Numbered from the stretch's first letter, positions 16,219-25,911 are shown. The stretch is DNA of 64,000 bases from JALZHR01 sp036388475 (GCA_036388475.1 DASVRT010000020.1:1-64000), one strand, 5' to 3'. The notes: generated from the sequence alone by a model not told the origin. Numbers and translations are program-made.

Positions 16219-17247
16219 TCAGCCAATCGGCGGAGGCATTAACTGCGGAAATCCGCGTTGATGCCAGTATGGATAAACCGGCGTCGTGGCGCTCGATTTG
16301 TCGAGCCGCGCGACTTGTTCTTTAGTTAGATTCCAGCCGACCGCTTCGAGATTTTGTTTCAATTGTTCTTCGTCGCGCGCGCCGACGACGATGCTGGCGA
16401 CCGAAGGGCGCTGCAAAAGCCAGTTTAAAGCGACCTGCGGAACAGTTTTTTCGGTTTCGGCGGCAACCGCGTCGAGCGTGTCCACCAGATTAAAAAGAAA
16501 CTCCTCAGGAACTGCGGGACCGAGCGTGCCGCCTTTGGCTATCCGGCTGTTCTCAGGAACGGGCTGGCGGCGGCGGACTTTTCCGCTCAAGCGTCCCGAA
16601 GCCAAGCCGCCCCAGATAACGGCGCTGACCTTCTGGTCTAAAGCGAGCGGCATCAGTTCCCATTCATATTCGCGATTTAACAACGAGTAGGCGACCTGAT
16701 GCGCAATGTAGCGCGTCCAGCCGTATTTTTCGGAAACAGCAAGCGATTTCATCAGATGCCAGCCGGAGAAATTGGAACAGGCGATATAGCGGATTTTTCC
16801 GCTTTGCATCAAATCGTCCAGCGCGCGCAGGGTTTCTTCGACCGGCGTCAGCGCGTCGAAACCGTGCATATAATAAACATCTATGTAATCCGTATTCAGA
16901 CGGCGCAGGCTGTCTTCGCAGGCTTTTAGCAGATGAAACCGCGAAGAGCCGTAATCGTTTGCGCCTTCGCCGATGGGAAAAGTCGCTTTGGTGGAAATCA
17001 AAACTTTATCGCGTCGCCCGGCGAGAGCTTTGCCGAGAATTTCTTCGGATAAGCCGTCGGAATAACCGTTGGCGGTATCGAAAAAATTCACGCCCGCGTC
17101 CAGGCATAAATCGACCATTCGCGTCGCTTCATCGACCTGCGTGCTGCCCCAGGCTTTGAAAAATTCGTTTCCGCCGCCAAAAGTCGCCGTCCCGAAACTG
17201 AGAACCGGAACTTTTAAACCTGAACCGCCGAGCTGTCTGTGTTCCAT
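16219..17247 (-). CDS. Aldo/keto reductase
   Basis: A 342-residue NAD(P)H-dependent reductase of the aldo/keto family (TIM barrel). The catalytic tetrad is readable: Asp and Tyr in FFDTANGYSDGLSEEILGKAL, Lys in KVLISTK, and His in DVYYMHGFD. C-terminal cofactor residues lie in SIVVGARDEEQLKQNLEAV. It resembles the Tas/YajO-type general aldehyde and ketone reductases. The ATG is preceded by GGAGCGG. It stands alone on the minus strand next to the two-component system, so its substrate cannot be read from context. Confidence 0.92.
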   Translation of the reverse strand: MEHRQLGGSGLKVPVLSFGTATFGGGNEFFKAWGSTQVDEATRMVDLCLDAGVNFFDTANGYSDGLSEEILGKALAGRRDKVLISTKATFPIGEGANDYGSSRFHLLKACEDSLRRLNTDYIDVYYMHGFDALTPVEETLRALDDLMQSGKIRYIACSNFSGWHLMKSLAVSEKYGWTRYIAHQVAYSLLNREYEWELMPLALDQKVSAVIWGGLASGRLSGKVRRRQPVPENSRIAKGGTLGPAVPEEFLFNLVDTLDAVAAETEKTVPQVALNWLLQRPSVASIVVGARDEEQLKQNLEAVGWNLTKEQVARLDKSSATTPVYPYWHQRGFPQLMPPPIG

Positions 17248-17409
17248 TAATCCGCTCCTTTTCTTTTATTATTAGCGGGCGCGCATTTTGAAGCAAATCG
17301 GAAGAAATTCATTGATGTAGAAAGAAACGCGGATAAATGTAAATCCGAATATAATCGGGCAACTCGATGTTATTTCCGAAAAATCATTTCCGGCTTGAAC
17401 GGCGGTTTT

Positions 17410-18291
17410 TCATTTTCTATAAAAATCTATTGCGCCGACGGTAAATCCGGCGAAAACTCCGAAGCGCGGAGCGTCGCGGTTTATTCCGAACCGCATTCCG
17501 GTATCGAAGCGAAGCCGGCGATTGAGCTTGTAGGTCAGCGCGCCGAGCAGGAACGCGCCTTTCGGCTGCACGTCGTCCAGACTTTGCCCGGAAAGCTCCG
17601 CCTCGACGCCGAATTTATTTTCAAACTCGCGCGAAAGGCTGACGGCAAGCTGTGCTCCGTCGGCGCGGCGCGAGCTGTCCTCGCGCCCGACATTCAGATA
17701 AGAGGCGTTGATGTCCAAATCCGTTTTGCCGAATTTTTTACTGACGAGAGCCGTTACGCGATGGTCGAAGCGTCCCGTGCCGAGTTCTTTTTCTTCGCTC
17801 GCAGTCGGCAGTTTGACGTAATAAGCAAAGGCGAGCGCCGGGCGTTTCGGTTTCTCCTTAAGCGCAACAATCTGGATGCCGAGCCGCGTGTCGCCGACGC
17901 CGGTCTGCGTTTCGCGCCGCCCCGACTCTTCTCTGGTTTCGGACTGAATCGCGTCAATGGCAAGCTCCAGCAAAAGGCGTGAGGTCGCGGCGAATCTTAG
18001 ATTAAGCGGGGCGGTTTGCTGCCGGCGAAATTCCGCCGCGCGAAAATTGCCGTCATAGCCGAATTCGATTTGAAGCACGCCGGATTTTTGGATTTCCGCC
18101 GGATTGGCAATGCCCGGTCTGGTCGGCTTGATAAAATCATCTTCATCGGCGGACGGGTTGCCCGCTTGCTGAGCTTTAACCGACGGCGAAAATAAGAGCC
18201 AAGCCGCCGGCAACAGTAACAGCGACAGTAAAAAAAACGAGTTAAGTTTTAATTGCCGGAAAAGTCTGAGATTAATTTTAATTTTCTTCAT
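17410..18291 (-). CDS. Outer-membrane beta-barrel protein, phenol-degradation MetA-like
   Basis: 293 residues with a signal peptide (hydrophobic SFFLLSLLLLPAAWLLF, cleavage near VKA-Q). The mature part alternates polar and hydrophobic residues in strands ending with aromatic residues, e.g. GVLQIEFGYDGNF, PALAFAYYVKLPT, LDINASYLNVG and a final VGAIDFYRK typical for barrel insertion. The RFDHRVTALVSKKFGKTDLDINASYLN segment is typical of the putative MetA-pathway/transporter family (Phenol_MetA_deg). Those proteins are thought to be outer-membrane channels for hydrophobic compounds. The gene lies 30 bases downstream of the GH1-like gene on the same strand and may be cotranscribed. Confidence 0.75.
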   Translation of the reverse strand: MKKIKINLRLFRQLKLNSFFLLSLLLLPAAWLLFSPSVKAQQAGNPSADEDDFIKPTRPGIANPAEIQKSGVLQIEFGYDGNFRAAEFRRQQTAPLNLRFAATSRLLLELAIDAIQSETREESGRRETQTGVGDTRLGIQIVALKEKPKRPALAFAYYVKLPTASEEKELGTGRFDHRVTALVSKKFGKTDLDINASYLNVGREDSSRRADGAQLAVSLSREFENKFGVEAELSGQSLDDVQPKGAFLLGALTYKLNRRLRFDTGMRFGINRDAPRFGVFAGFTVGAIDFYRK

Positions 18292-18321
18292 TAATTTTCC
18301 CTGATAAGCTCGTATCGTTTA

Positions 18322-19677
18322 TCAAGCCGCCGCCTCTTTGACCAGAGCTTGCTTTGCCTTTCTTTCGAGCCGGTTTAACTGAAGTCTGGCTTTGAGTTTG
18401 GCGTCGTGGATAAAAGGCTCGCGCCACTGCCAATGCGCCATCATCGGCAGAAAGGCTTCGAGCAGTTTGTCGAGCGGCGCTTGAAAGCGATAAGCCGGAA
18501 TGTCTTTCGAGGAAATCTGCCCGCGCGCCAGCGCCGTGAAAATTTCGCTCAACTCCGAAGCGTTTCGCTTCCGGCAGTCCTTATCGAGATAATAAATGCC
18601 CTGCGGGTCGATGTTGCCGTTGGCTTCCCTGACCAGCGAGCACCAATCGGTCGAGTCGATAAACGGATACCAGCAGAAACCTTCAAAAGAAAGTCCGAGC
18701 GGCTTCAGGCGGGTCTCGATTTCCTCGCATTGCTCGACCATAAATTTAAGCCACGAAATCCGGTCGGAAATATAGCCGCGAATATTCGTTTCCGTCAGCA
18801 TCAGCGGCAGTTTGTAGCGCTCGGCGTACTCCACCGCGGTCGAAACCAAGCCTTCCGGCGTTTGATTCGGATAAATTCTGCCCTGCCTGCACCATTCAAG
18901 CTCGCAGTGTGAATAATAATCGAGTCCGAGAACATCAATCCGCGCGGGCTTTGCGCGCAGCCGCGCGAGTCGTTTTTCGCTCGCGCCGTGTCGCCGCAGG
19001 TAATTATAAAGCGTGTGCCGTTCGTCGACTCTGCCTAAAACAAGGTCGGGCACCAGAAATCTGATTTCGTTGTGAAACGCGGCGTGCGGCTCGGATACTT
19101 CGTCAACGGCGCGATGCTTTTCCGCCGCGTCGACGTGAATCAAACTAACGTCCGGCATCTTTTCGACCAGCATCCGGCTGACCGAATTGATGGCTTCGAC
19201 GACGTTTAAAATCATCGGCACAAAATTTTTCGCGCCGCGCTGAAACGGATACCAGGTGCCTTCCTGACCGCAAAACCAGGTCGTGACAAACGGCTCATTG
19301 ATAACCGTGTAATGGCGAACCCAGGGGTAACGCTCGGCTAAAGCCGTGCAGAATTTAAGATAGGCGCGGGAAAAATTCGGATTGGCGAAACCGCCTTCGA
19401 GCCATTCCGGAAAGCTCGTGTGATGAAGCGGGTCGAGTATCGGCGCGATGCCCAAATCGCGCATACAATTGAGCGCTCTGTCCAGCCAGCGCCAGTCGTA
19501 AACGCCCGGCACGCGCTCGATGCTGTGCCACGGCGCGGAATATCGCAGCAAATCCAGACCGCACGAATGCGCCAATTTCAAATCTTCTTCGACAAACTCC
19601 GTGTGTCTCGTCAATTCCAGCACATCCGTTCCGCTGCCGAAAATATGCGTGCTTTCAAAACCACTCAAAAATCTCAA
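18322..19677 (-). CDS. GH1-like glycoside hydrolase (first copy)
   Basis: 451 residues. The GH1/clan-A barrel is shown by DLLRYSAPWHSIERVPGVYDWRWLD, the acid/base Glu in TVINEP (E128) and the nucleophile Glu in MLTETN (E296). It differs from classical beta-glucosidases in its shorter loops and in the C-terminal helical 90 residues (residues 360-451), which look like a separate helical tail. No signal peptide, so it would act on imported sugars or glycosides. A second, distantly similar enzyme is encoded at 25912-27210. Substrate cannot be read from sequence. Confidence 0.8.
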   Translation of the reverse strand: MRFLSGFESTHIFGSGTDVLELTRHTEFVEEDLKLAHSCGLDLLRYSAPWHSIERVPGVYDWRWLDRALNCMRDLGIAPILDPLHHTSFPEWLEGGFANPNFSRAYLKFCTALAERYPWVRHYTVINEPFVTTWFCGQEGTWYPFQRGAKNFVPMILNVVEAINSVSRMLVEKMPDVSLIHVDAAEKHRAVDEVSEPHAAFHNEIRFLVPDLVLGRVDERHTLYNYLRRHGASEKRLARLRAKPARIDVLGLDYYSHCELEWCRQGRIYPNQTPEGLVSTAVEYAERYKLPLMLTETNIRGYISDRISWLKFMVEQCEEIETRLKPLGLSFEGFCWYPFIDSTDWCSLVREANGNIDPQGIYYLDKDCRKRNASELSEIFTALARGQISSKDIPAYRFQAPLDKLLEAFLPMMAHWQWREPFIHDAKLKARLQLNRLERKAKQALVKEAAA

Positions 19678-20094
19678 AATCGTTTCCCCCTTGAATTCTC
19701 CGGTAAAGTCGTTTATGTCCTTCTAATTTCTATTTCTCCGATGGCTTAAAATATTTATTGAATAATTCAAGCACATTCAAAGAGCGGTTTCTGTCGGCTA
19801 GTAGACAAAGCGAGGCGTAATTTCCATTTTCCGCTTCGAGGACGACGGCATCATTCAACCGTTCGATAATTATTATCCGGCGAATGCCCGCCGCTCGCCT
19901 GTCACTGACGAAAGACAAATCTCTGACGCCGACTTTTCCCGCAAACTATTGATTTTACCACACTTCCATTTTCACACGAAAAACGCTGCCGGAAATTCTT
20001 CCGGCTTCGCAATTCCGGTGATACCAAAAAGATATTTATTACGCTTTACTTTTGTATGCAAACTCCTACTCTAAATTTTTTTGGAAAAATATCG
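19678..20094. other. Intergenic region between divergent genes
   Basis: This gap contains the promoters for the minus-strand GH1-like gene and the plus-strand lipoprotein gene. A 62-codon minus-strand frame (19730-19918, TTG start, no ribosome site) has fairly protein-like composition, but nothing else supports it. Confidence 0.4.
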
Positions 20095-21015
20095 ATGAAT
20101 AAAACCGTACTTTTAATTTTTATCAGCTTTATATGGGCTTTTTCGGCTTGCAGCACGGCAAATTTCGCCGCCGGCAAAAACAGTCGGACAGTTGTTAATA
20201 ATACCGAAAAAGCCTCGGCGGAAAGTTTGGAATCGAACGAAGAAAAATCCGTTGAAGAAACGCCGAATCAATCGAATAACGTCACCGGCGTTTATCAATC
20301 GAAAGACTCGAATCACTTTAACGAATTCAAAATCGAAGACCGCGCGGGCGATTTGAAAGTCGAATTTATGGGGCTTTACGAGTTCAAAAACGAAGGCGGA
20401 ATGGCGATGGCAAACACCGACCAGACGGACGTTTTGCCCGCGACGCTGAAAGGCGACACGGCGATTGTCAAAATTCCGGATTATCCGAAATGCCGCTATA
20501 CGCTCGTGTTTGCGGGCGAAAAATTAACCGTCCGGCGCGACGGAACGATTATGGACTGCAATCTCGGCGGGCAAATCGCGCCCGAAGGCGTTTATCGCAA
20601 AGTCAGCGGTAAAACGCCCGTTTTCGGCGAATGGTTTGAAGAGAAAAAAGACGAGCCGAAAGACGCGAAAATCGAAAACCAGATCGGAAACGAGCAGGAG
20701 TCAGCCGCGAAACGCATACGCTTTCAGCCCGGCTCAAGCGAAGCCGTGGTTTCCGGCAAAATCACGAACGGCGCGGCGGTGATTTATCGGCTCAACGCGC
20801 GAAAAGGTCAGACGCTGGAATTCCGCGTGCTCGAAGGCGGCAAATATAACGACGTGGTCGCCGAAGTTTTCGCGCCGGACGGCACGAATCTGACGGGCGA
20901 AGATTACGGCACATTCTGGCGCGGCGAGCTGCCGCAAAACGGCGATTACAAAATTTCGGTCGGCACGATTGAAACCGAGAATACGAATTTTAAAATCCAG
21001 ATTGCGATTAAATAA
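20095..21015 (+). CDS. Putative lipoprotein with PPC-like C-terminal domain
   Basis: 306 residues. The N-terminus is a lipoprotein signal with lipobox FSAC followed by a low-complexity Ser/Asn/Glu linker. Residues about 65-195 form a beta-rich domain with four spread cysteines and a C-terminal EGVYRKV strand. The last 100 residues (from RIRFQPGSSEAVVSGKI) match the PPC/PliI-like beta-sandwich seen again at 62319-62711: VIYRLNARKGQTLEFRV...GTFWRGELPQNGDYKISVG. That module is found on many exported acidobacterial proteins and is often linked to lysozyme-inhibitor-like proteins. I start at ATG 20095 (GGAAAA upstream) because the frame upstream adds a sequence without signal character. Confidence 0.7.
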   Translation: MNKTVLLIFISFIWAFSACSTANFAAGKNSRTVVNNTEKASAESLESNEEKSVEETPNQSNNVTGVYQSKDSNHFNEFKIEDRAGDLKVEFMGLYEFKNEGGMAMANTDQTDVLPATLKGDTAIVKIPDYPKCRYTLVFAGEKLTVRRDGTIMDCNLGGQIAPEGVYRKVSGKTPVFGEWFEEKKDEPKDAKIENQIGNEQESAAKRIRFQPGSSEAVVSGKITNGAAVIYRLNARKGQTLEFRVLEGGKYNDVVAEVFAPDGTNLTGEDYGTFWRGELPQNGDYKISVGTIETENTNFKIQIAIK

Positions 21016-21034
21016 CTTGAAATATGAATAAAAA

Positions 21035-21599
21035 ATGATTGTGAAAACTCAGAGAAAAACAATTTGTTTAAGTTTATGGCTGCGCGCGACCATTGTTTTC
21101 AATACGGCGATTCCGCTTCGGGCGCGGCAGCAGGAGGAAATTCAAATTCCCGAAAACAAAATTGCGGCGACGGCTCATCTGAAACCAGCCGAACAATTTA
21201 ACGAATTGCAGCAAAACGCGCGGCGCGGAATTTCCCGCATTGCTCCAATCCGTTTTCGGCGCTGACGCCGACGCGGCGGCAAAGGCGATTGACGAAGATT
21301 CGGCGGAATTATTTAAAGCTGTCGGCGAAACTGTCAACGAAAAAAGCAATGAGACGCTGCCGGAAGAAACCGAACAGCGAAAAGAACAACTGAAAGCCGG
21401 TTTAATCAAGGCAGCAAATCAAAGCAAAGTAAAATCGAACGTTAAATCGCCGGTAAAGATGAGCTTTTCGAATGAAGCCGTCGAGATTGAAGGCGCGATT
21501 GACCCGAAAAATCCCAATCCGACGGCAGGCAGCAAAACCTATATGGACGAGCCGGGCAATGAGATGACAATTCGCCGGTCGCTGCGCAGTTGTCATTAA
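21035..21599 (+). pseudogene. Frameshifted exported hypothetical protein
   Basis: Two overlapping frames appear to be halves of one gene. The first (from 21035) has a signal-like N-terminus and reads ...HLKPAEQFNELQQNAR; about position 21224, inside the repeat GCGCGGCGCGG, the sense continues one frame over as AEFPALLQSVFGADADAAAKAIDEDSAELF... and ends at 21599. The acidic, helix-forming composition is continuous across the joint. Deleting one base near 21224 would restore a protein of about 187 residues. It is either a recent pseudogene or a sequencing error in a GC-rich repeat. The family is not recognised. It follows the lipoprotein gene by 19 bases. Confidence 0.5.
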
Positions 21600-21621
21600 A
21601 TCAACGGCAAAACGCATTACT

Positions 21622-21673
21622 AAAGGCAAAGCGCTAAATTGAATTGCTTTCTTCAATTTAGCGCTTTGCCTTT
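21622..21673. terminator. Strong bidirectional hairpin terminator
   Basis: Arms 21622-21643 and 21652-21673 form a perfect 22-bp stem (core GCAAAGCGCTAAATTG) with an 8-base loop, followed by TTTT. It separates the plus-strand frameshifted gene from minus-strand ackA. Confidence 0.88.
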
Positions 21674-21691
21674 TCGGGTTTTGCATTTTCG

Positions 21692-22948
21692 TCAGCCTTG
21701 TGACGGATTCGTGCCGGAAGAATGAATAAGGCGCACGGCGTCACGGGCAATCAATAATTCTTCGTTGGTCGGGACGACGTAAACGCTCAGGCGCGAGTCA
21801 TCGCGACTGATTACGCCTTCGCGTCCCGCCGTATGCAGCTCGTTTCGCTTGGCGTCGAGCTCGACGCCGAGCCACGTTAATTGTTCGCAAATCAGCGCGC
21901 GGACGGGAGCGGAATTTTCGCCGATTCCGCCCGTAAAAATAATGGCGTCCGCGCCGTTCATTGCCGCCAGGTAAGCGCCGATGTATTTGCGGGCGCGGTA
22001 GCAGAAAATCTCGATAGCGAGACGCGCGCGGCGGTCGCCTGATTCGTCCGCTTCGGCAAGCAGCTCGCGCATATCGTTGGTTAAGCCGGAAATGCCGAGC
22101 AGCCCCGACTGCTTATTTAAAAGCATCTCGACTTCGTGAATCGTCAAGCCTTCCTTGTCGCTGATAAATTCCAGAATCGCCGCGTCCAAATCGCCCGCGC
22201 GCGTGCCCATCACCAAGCCTTCGAGCGGCGTCAAGCCCATCGAAGTATCCATCGAATTCCCGTTTTTGATGGCGGCGATGGAACAGCCGTTTCCGAGATG
22301 CAGCGTAATGATATTGACCCGGTCGCGCGCCAGTTTTCGCAGGCGGCGATAGCGATACGCGACATATCGATGCGAAGTGCCGTGAAAACCGTAGCGGCGA
22401 AGGCGATGGCGGCGATAAAGCTGGTAAGGCAAGGCGTAAAGATAAGATTGTTCGGGCAAAGTTTGGTGAAACGCCGTATCGAAAACCGCCGCCTGCGGCA
22501 CGTTTCTGCCGAATATTTCGCGCGCCGCCAGAATGCCTTTGATATTTGCCGGATTATGCAGCGGCGCCAGCTCGATGCAGTCTTCGATGCCGCGGAGGAT
22601 TTCGTCCGAGATAAGCACCGACTGCCGGAATTTTTCGCCGCCGTGCACGACCCGGTGCCCGACGGCATCTATATCAACCAGCCCGCCGACGCCCTCGACG
22701 CCCGCATCTTCCGACGTAATCCAGCGCAAAACCGCTTCCAGCGCCGCGCGAATGTCTCTGACCGGAGCGGCAGAACGCTGCGGCTCGCGCCCTTCTGCCG
22801 CGAAAGTAATAATCGCCGCGCCGCCGATGCGCTCGATTTGACCGTGCGCCAGCCGGCGGTCGGCATCCGCAGCGATTCGTTCGAGGTCGGTCGCAATCAA
22901 CTGAAACTTCAGCGACGAGCTGCCGCAATTTAACACCAGAACATTCAT
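21692..22948 (-). CDS. ackA: Acetate kinase
   Basis: Acetate kinase interconverts acetyl phosphate plus ADP with acetate plus ATP. The 418-residue length is usual. Signatures are complete: N-terminal VLVLNCGSSSLKFQL (ATP/acetate kinase signature 1), GHRVVHGGEKF with the catalytic Arg region, FDTAFHQTLPE, YGFHGTSHRYVA (signature 2 with catalytic His), LGNGCSIAAIKNGNSMDTSMG and FTGGIGENSAPVR. No pta gene is adjacent, so acetyl phosphate must come from elsewhere, for example phosphoketolase or a distant Pta. The ATG is followed at once by the canonical start; no strong ribosome site is seen. Confidence 0.96.
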   Translation of the reverse strand: MNVLVLNCGSSSLKFQLIATDLERIAADADRRLAHGQIERIGGAAIITFAAEGREPQRSAAPVRDIRAALEAVLRWITSEDAGVEGVGGLVDIDAVGHRVVHGGEKFRQSVLISDEILRGIEDCIELAPLHNPANIKGILAAREIFGRNVPQAAVFDTAFHQTLPEQSYLYALPYQLYRRHRLRRYGFHGTSHRYVAYRYRRLRKLARDRVNIITLHLGNGCSIAAIKNGNSMDTSMGLTPLEGLVMGTRAGDLDAAILEFISDKEGLTIHEVEMLLNKQSGLLGISGLTNDMRELLAEADESGDRRARLAIEIFCYRARKYIGAYLAAMNGADAIIFTGGIGENSAPVRALICEQLTWLGVELDAKRNELHTAGREGVISRDDSRLSVYVVPTNEELLIARDAVRLIHSSGTNPSQG

Positions 22949-23205
22949 CCGAAATTATCTCCGACTGTTGAATGAGTTTATATGGAATCTTTAATGCTTG
23001 TAAAATTTCCGGGCGGCACGTGAAAAGAAATGTAAGGGCAGTATCCGTGCAAGCTTGCTGACCGATTTTCTATTGCTTCGCCAAAATTTTATTCAAAAAA
23101 TTTTCGATTGGTGATAAACTGCTATGTAAGCAAACAGACAGAAAAATTTTATTTTTTTCGTTAATCTTTTTCTATCTATTGTTAAAAACAAGCGAGGGCG
23201 GGAAA

Positions 23206-23526
23206 ATGACGAACAAAAACGGGCAACAGCCGATGATTTTATTAATCAGCAAAGAAGAGCGGGAAGAATGTTTTTTCAAGCAATGGCTGGAAAAAAACAC
23301 GTCTTCCATCTGCGAGGCGGGCGATATTTTTCAGGTAATCGAAGAAATTAACGATTTTACCGTGCGGGAATGTCCGGAGGTGTTTCTGCTGGAGGTCGAG
23401 ACGGCTTCGCAGGATTCGGTCGAAGAAATGTTTTACATTTCGTCCGGCGCGCAGGATATTCAGGTTCTCGCTTATTCGAAAACAATCGGCGGAAATCAAA
23501 ACTCGTCGTTATCGCTCGCCGCTTAA
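23206..23526 (+). CDS. Degenerate receiver-like protein
   Basis: 106 residues from ATG 23206, preceded by GGGCGGG; a TTG 27 bases upstream is less likely. It has the size and beta-alpha layout of a receiver domain: PMILLISKEEREECFFKQWLE at the start, then CPEVFLLEVET where true receivers have the phosphoacceptor Asp (LLDV) and here Glu, and QVLAYSKT near the Thr/Lys region. It therefore probably cannot be phosphorylated in the normal way. It sits 24 bases before the GH43-like gene. Family assignment is tentative. Confidence 0.5.
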   Translation: MTNKNGQQPMILLISKEEREECFFKQWLEKNTSSICEAGDIFQVIEEINDFTVRECPEVFLLEVETASQDSVEEMFYISSGAQDIQVLAYSKTIGGNQNSSLSLAA

Positions 23527-23550
23527 AATTTATTTGAACGATTTTTTTGA

Positions 23551-25530
23551 ATGACCGAAAATAGCGCCGTTCTTTTTTTCGAAACCTATCTAAATCCGGT
23601 CTATCCACATTCGTTTCCCGACCCTTTCGTCTTAAAATTTCGCGGCGAGTATTTTGCCTATTGCACCGATTTCTGGCGCGACGGCAAAGTCTTCGGCGTT
23701 TTGCGCTCGCGCGACCTCGTCGACTGGCAGGAAATCGGCGGCGCGATGCAGCCTCTCGAAACGGGCGCGCCATTTTACTGGGCACCCGAAGTCACTTATC
23801 ACAACGGCAAATTTTATCTTTATTACAGCGTCGGCAACGAGACTTTGATGGAGCTTCGCGTGGCGGTTTCCGACCGACCGGACGGCGGGTTTGTCGATAG
23901 CGGGCACCGGCTGTCGAACGAAGATTTCGCCATCGACGCGCACGTTTTCGAGGATACGAACGGCGCGCGTTATCTTTTTTACGCGACCGATTTTCTGGAA
24001 CACACGCATATCGGCACGGGCACGGTCATCGACCGGATGATTGATTTTTTCACGCTCGAAGGAAAGCCCAGACCCGTGACGCGCGCCAGATACGATTGGC
24101 AGGTTTACGACCCGCAGCGCCGCGAAAAAGGCGGCGTCCGCTGGCACACGGTCGAAGGCGCGTTCGTTTTTAAACGAAAAGGCATTTATTACGAGATGTT
24201 TAGCGGCGGCAACTGGCAAAACGTGACTTACGGCGTGAGCTTTGCCGTCACCGGCGACATCGAAAAAGATGAAGAATGGACGCAGTTTTCGGACGGCGAA
24301 AAAGTCTTTCCGATTTTGCGCACCGTACCGGATTTGATTATCGGTCCCGGACATAATTGCGCCATTCGCGGCGCGAATAATCGTGAGCTTTACTGCGTTT
24401 ATCATCGCTGGACGAACGACGGCAGAGTGCTGGCGATTGACCGTATGGATTTCGCGGGCGGCGCGCGAATTTTTATCGACGGCGCGACGCACACACCGCA
24501 GCCCGCGCCTTTCAAGCCGCAGGTTCCGGATTTTTTCGATGAATTTCCGGCTGAAAACTGGAAAATCGTTTCCGGCAAATGGCGCGCGGAAGACAATCAA
24601 ATAATTTCCGAATTTTCGGGAAAAAGCGAGCTTGTTTGTAAAGCCGAAGCGAAAAGCTTTTTATGCGAAATCTGGCTGAAAACGTTTGAAAATGCCGGCG
24701 GCGCTTTCGGCATTTGTTTAAAGAACGGCGAAACAGACGTTTTTAGATTTCTGCTCGCGCCGGACGAAAAACAGGCTCTCGCCGTCCGGTTTGAAAACGG
24801 CGGCGAACAAATCGAAAATTTCGCGCTTTCCGAAGATTTTGATTTTCAAGCCTTTCATCTTCTGCGCGTCGAAATCGATTGTCTCTGGCTGAAAGTCTCG
24901 CTCGACGAAAACACGGTTCGCTGCGAGAAAATTTTAGAAAATTTTGCGCCGCAGATTTCCCTTTTGACGGAAAGCACGACGGCGGCTTTTTCCGGTTTTG
25001 CGCTGACCGCCGGCTTTGAAGATTTGTTTGAAGACGCGAATCCGGAAAAAAGAGGCTGGCGTAAAATTTCGGCGAGCGGCGCGGCGCACGTCGAAGAAAA
25101 GAATTTGATAATCACCGGGCGGGACGAAAGCGAAACGATTCTCTGCAAGGAAGCGCCGTCCGGTGATTTTGAGTTGACGGTAAATTTTCGTTTGCCGGAA
25201 ACATTCGGCGAAAATTCCCGTCTCGGCTTTTATCCGGCGTTTGCGGAAACGGCGGCAACGCCTTTTTTCTCGATTGAAAAAACCGGCGAAAACTGGACTT
25301 TAAAAGCCGAAACTATTAATGAAACAAAAGTATTTTCTTTGCCCGAAAATTTTTCGCCCGATGTTTTTCATCAATTTCGTTTTCTGAAAATCAAAAATAA
25401 AATCGCTTTACAGTTTGAAGCGGAAACTCTCGGCACAGTCAACGCGCCGCCGGCGGATTCCGGCAAAATCGCTTTGTCCGTCCAAAATGCCTCAGCCGCT
25501 TTCGATATGGTGCGTTTCACTGTTTTGTAA
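23551..25530 (+). CDS. GH43-like glycoside hydrolase with C-terminal concanavalin-like modules
   Basis: 659 residues. The first 330 form a five-bladed propeller of the GH43/GH32/GH130 group: SFPDPFV (catalytic base Asp), YWAPEVTYHNGKFYLYYSVG, FAIDAHVFEDTNGARYLFY (second Asp) and a VEGAFVFKRKGIYYEMFSGG segment with the general acid Glu. The C-terminal half contains two repeats of a beta-sandwich (both start ...DFFDEFP/...LFEDANPEKRGW and have WLKVSLDENT-like strands), probably carbohydrate-binding. Such enzymes cleave arabinan/xylan-type side chains. No signal peptide is seen, unusual for a polysaccharide-acting enzyme with binding modules, so it may act on oligosaccharides in the cytoplasm. 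The start at ATG 23551 lacks a clear ribosome site. Confidence 0.8.
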   Translation: MTENSAVLFFETYLNPVYPHSFPDPFVLKFRGEYFAYCTDFWRDGKVFGVLRSRDLVDWQEIGGAMQPLETGAPFYWAPEVTYHNGKFYLYYSVGNETLMELRVAVSDRPDGGFVDSGHRLSNEDFAIDAHVFEDTNGARYLFYATDFLEHTHIGTGTVIDRMIDFFTLEGKPRPVTRARYDWQVYDPQRREKGGVRWHTVEGAFVFKRKGIYYEMFSGGNWQNVTYGVSFAVTGDIEKDEEWTQFSDGEKVFPILRTVPDLIIGPGHNCAIRGANNRELYCVYHRWTNDGRVLAIDRMDFAGGARIFIDGATHTPQPAPFKPQVPDFFDEFPAENWKIVSGKWRAEDNQIISEFSGKSELVCKAEAKSFLCEIWLKTFENAGGAFGICLKNGETDVFRFLLAPDEKQALAVRFENGGEQIENFALSEDFDFQAFHLLRVEIDCLWLKVSLDENTVRCEKILENFAPQISLLTESTTAAFSGFALTAGFEDLFEDANPEKRGWRKISASGAAHVEEKNLIITGRDESETILCKEAPSGDFELTVNFRLPETFGENSRLGFYPAFAETAATPFFSIEKTGENWTLKAETINETKVFSLPENFSPDVFHQFRFLKIKNKIALQFEAETLGTVNAPPADSGKIALSVQNASAAFDMVRFTVL

Positions 25531-25911
25531 AAACGTTATTTACAAAGAGAAAATGAAACCGCAGATTCGCGGAGCTTTAAAACAGGATTTACAGGACGAA
25601 CAGGAAAATTAAAACCAAGAACCTCGAAGTTTCTTCTTTATCCCGTCCATCCTGTTAATTATCCGCGTTTATCTGCGCGAAGCTGCGGTTTCATTCTTTC
25701 TTAAAATCTGTCCGCCGCCGGTGATAAAAGTTTTTAACTAGCAACTTAGCGGAAAATATAATCGTCTCAGCCAAAGATTTTTGCGATTTTGTTTTTGAAT
25801 CTCACCTGAGCGTTTGCCAATTATAAAATTCAAACGTAAGATTTCATAATCAAAGTCCAACCTTGTTTTTTTCTATTTTAAGCTAAACAATTTGAAAGAG
25901 GAATTTCTCCT
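25531..25911. other. Intergenic region with palindromic repeat of the ACAGGAT family
   Basis: The gap has no gene. Positions 25551-25700 hold an imperfect palindrome whose outer arms (AATGAAACCGCAG and CTGCGGTTTCATT) pair exactly, with inner words AACAGGATTTACAGGAC and GTCCATCCTGTTAAT. The remainder to 25911 is AT-rich and ends in AGAGGA, the ribosome site for the TTG-start GH1-like gene. Confidence 0.65.

Noticed and set aside
19730..19918. 62-codon minus-strand frame upstream of the GH1-like gene
   Set aside because: TTG start, no ribosome site; only composition speaks for it.
22136..22933. 265-codon open frame opposite ackA
   Set aside because: Antisense to a complete, strongly conserved acetate kinase gene; composition is that of a codon shadow.
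23632..24600. 322-codon minus-strand frame opposite the GH43-like gene
   Set aside because: Shadow of a gene with recognised catalytic motifs; no ribosome site.
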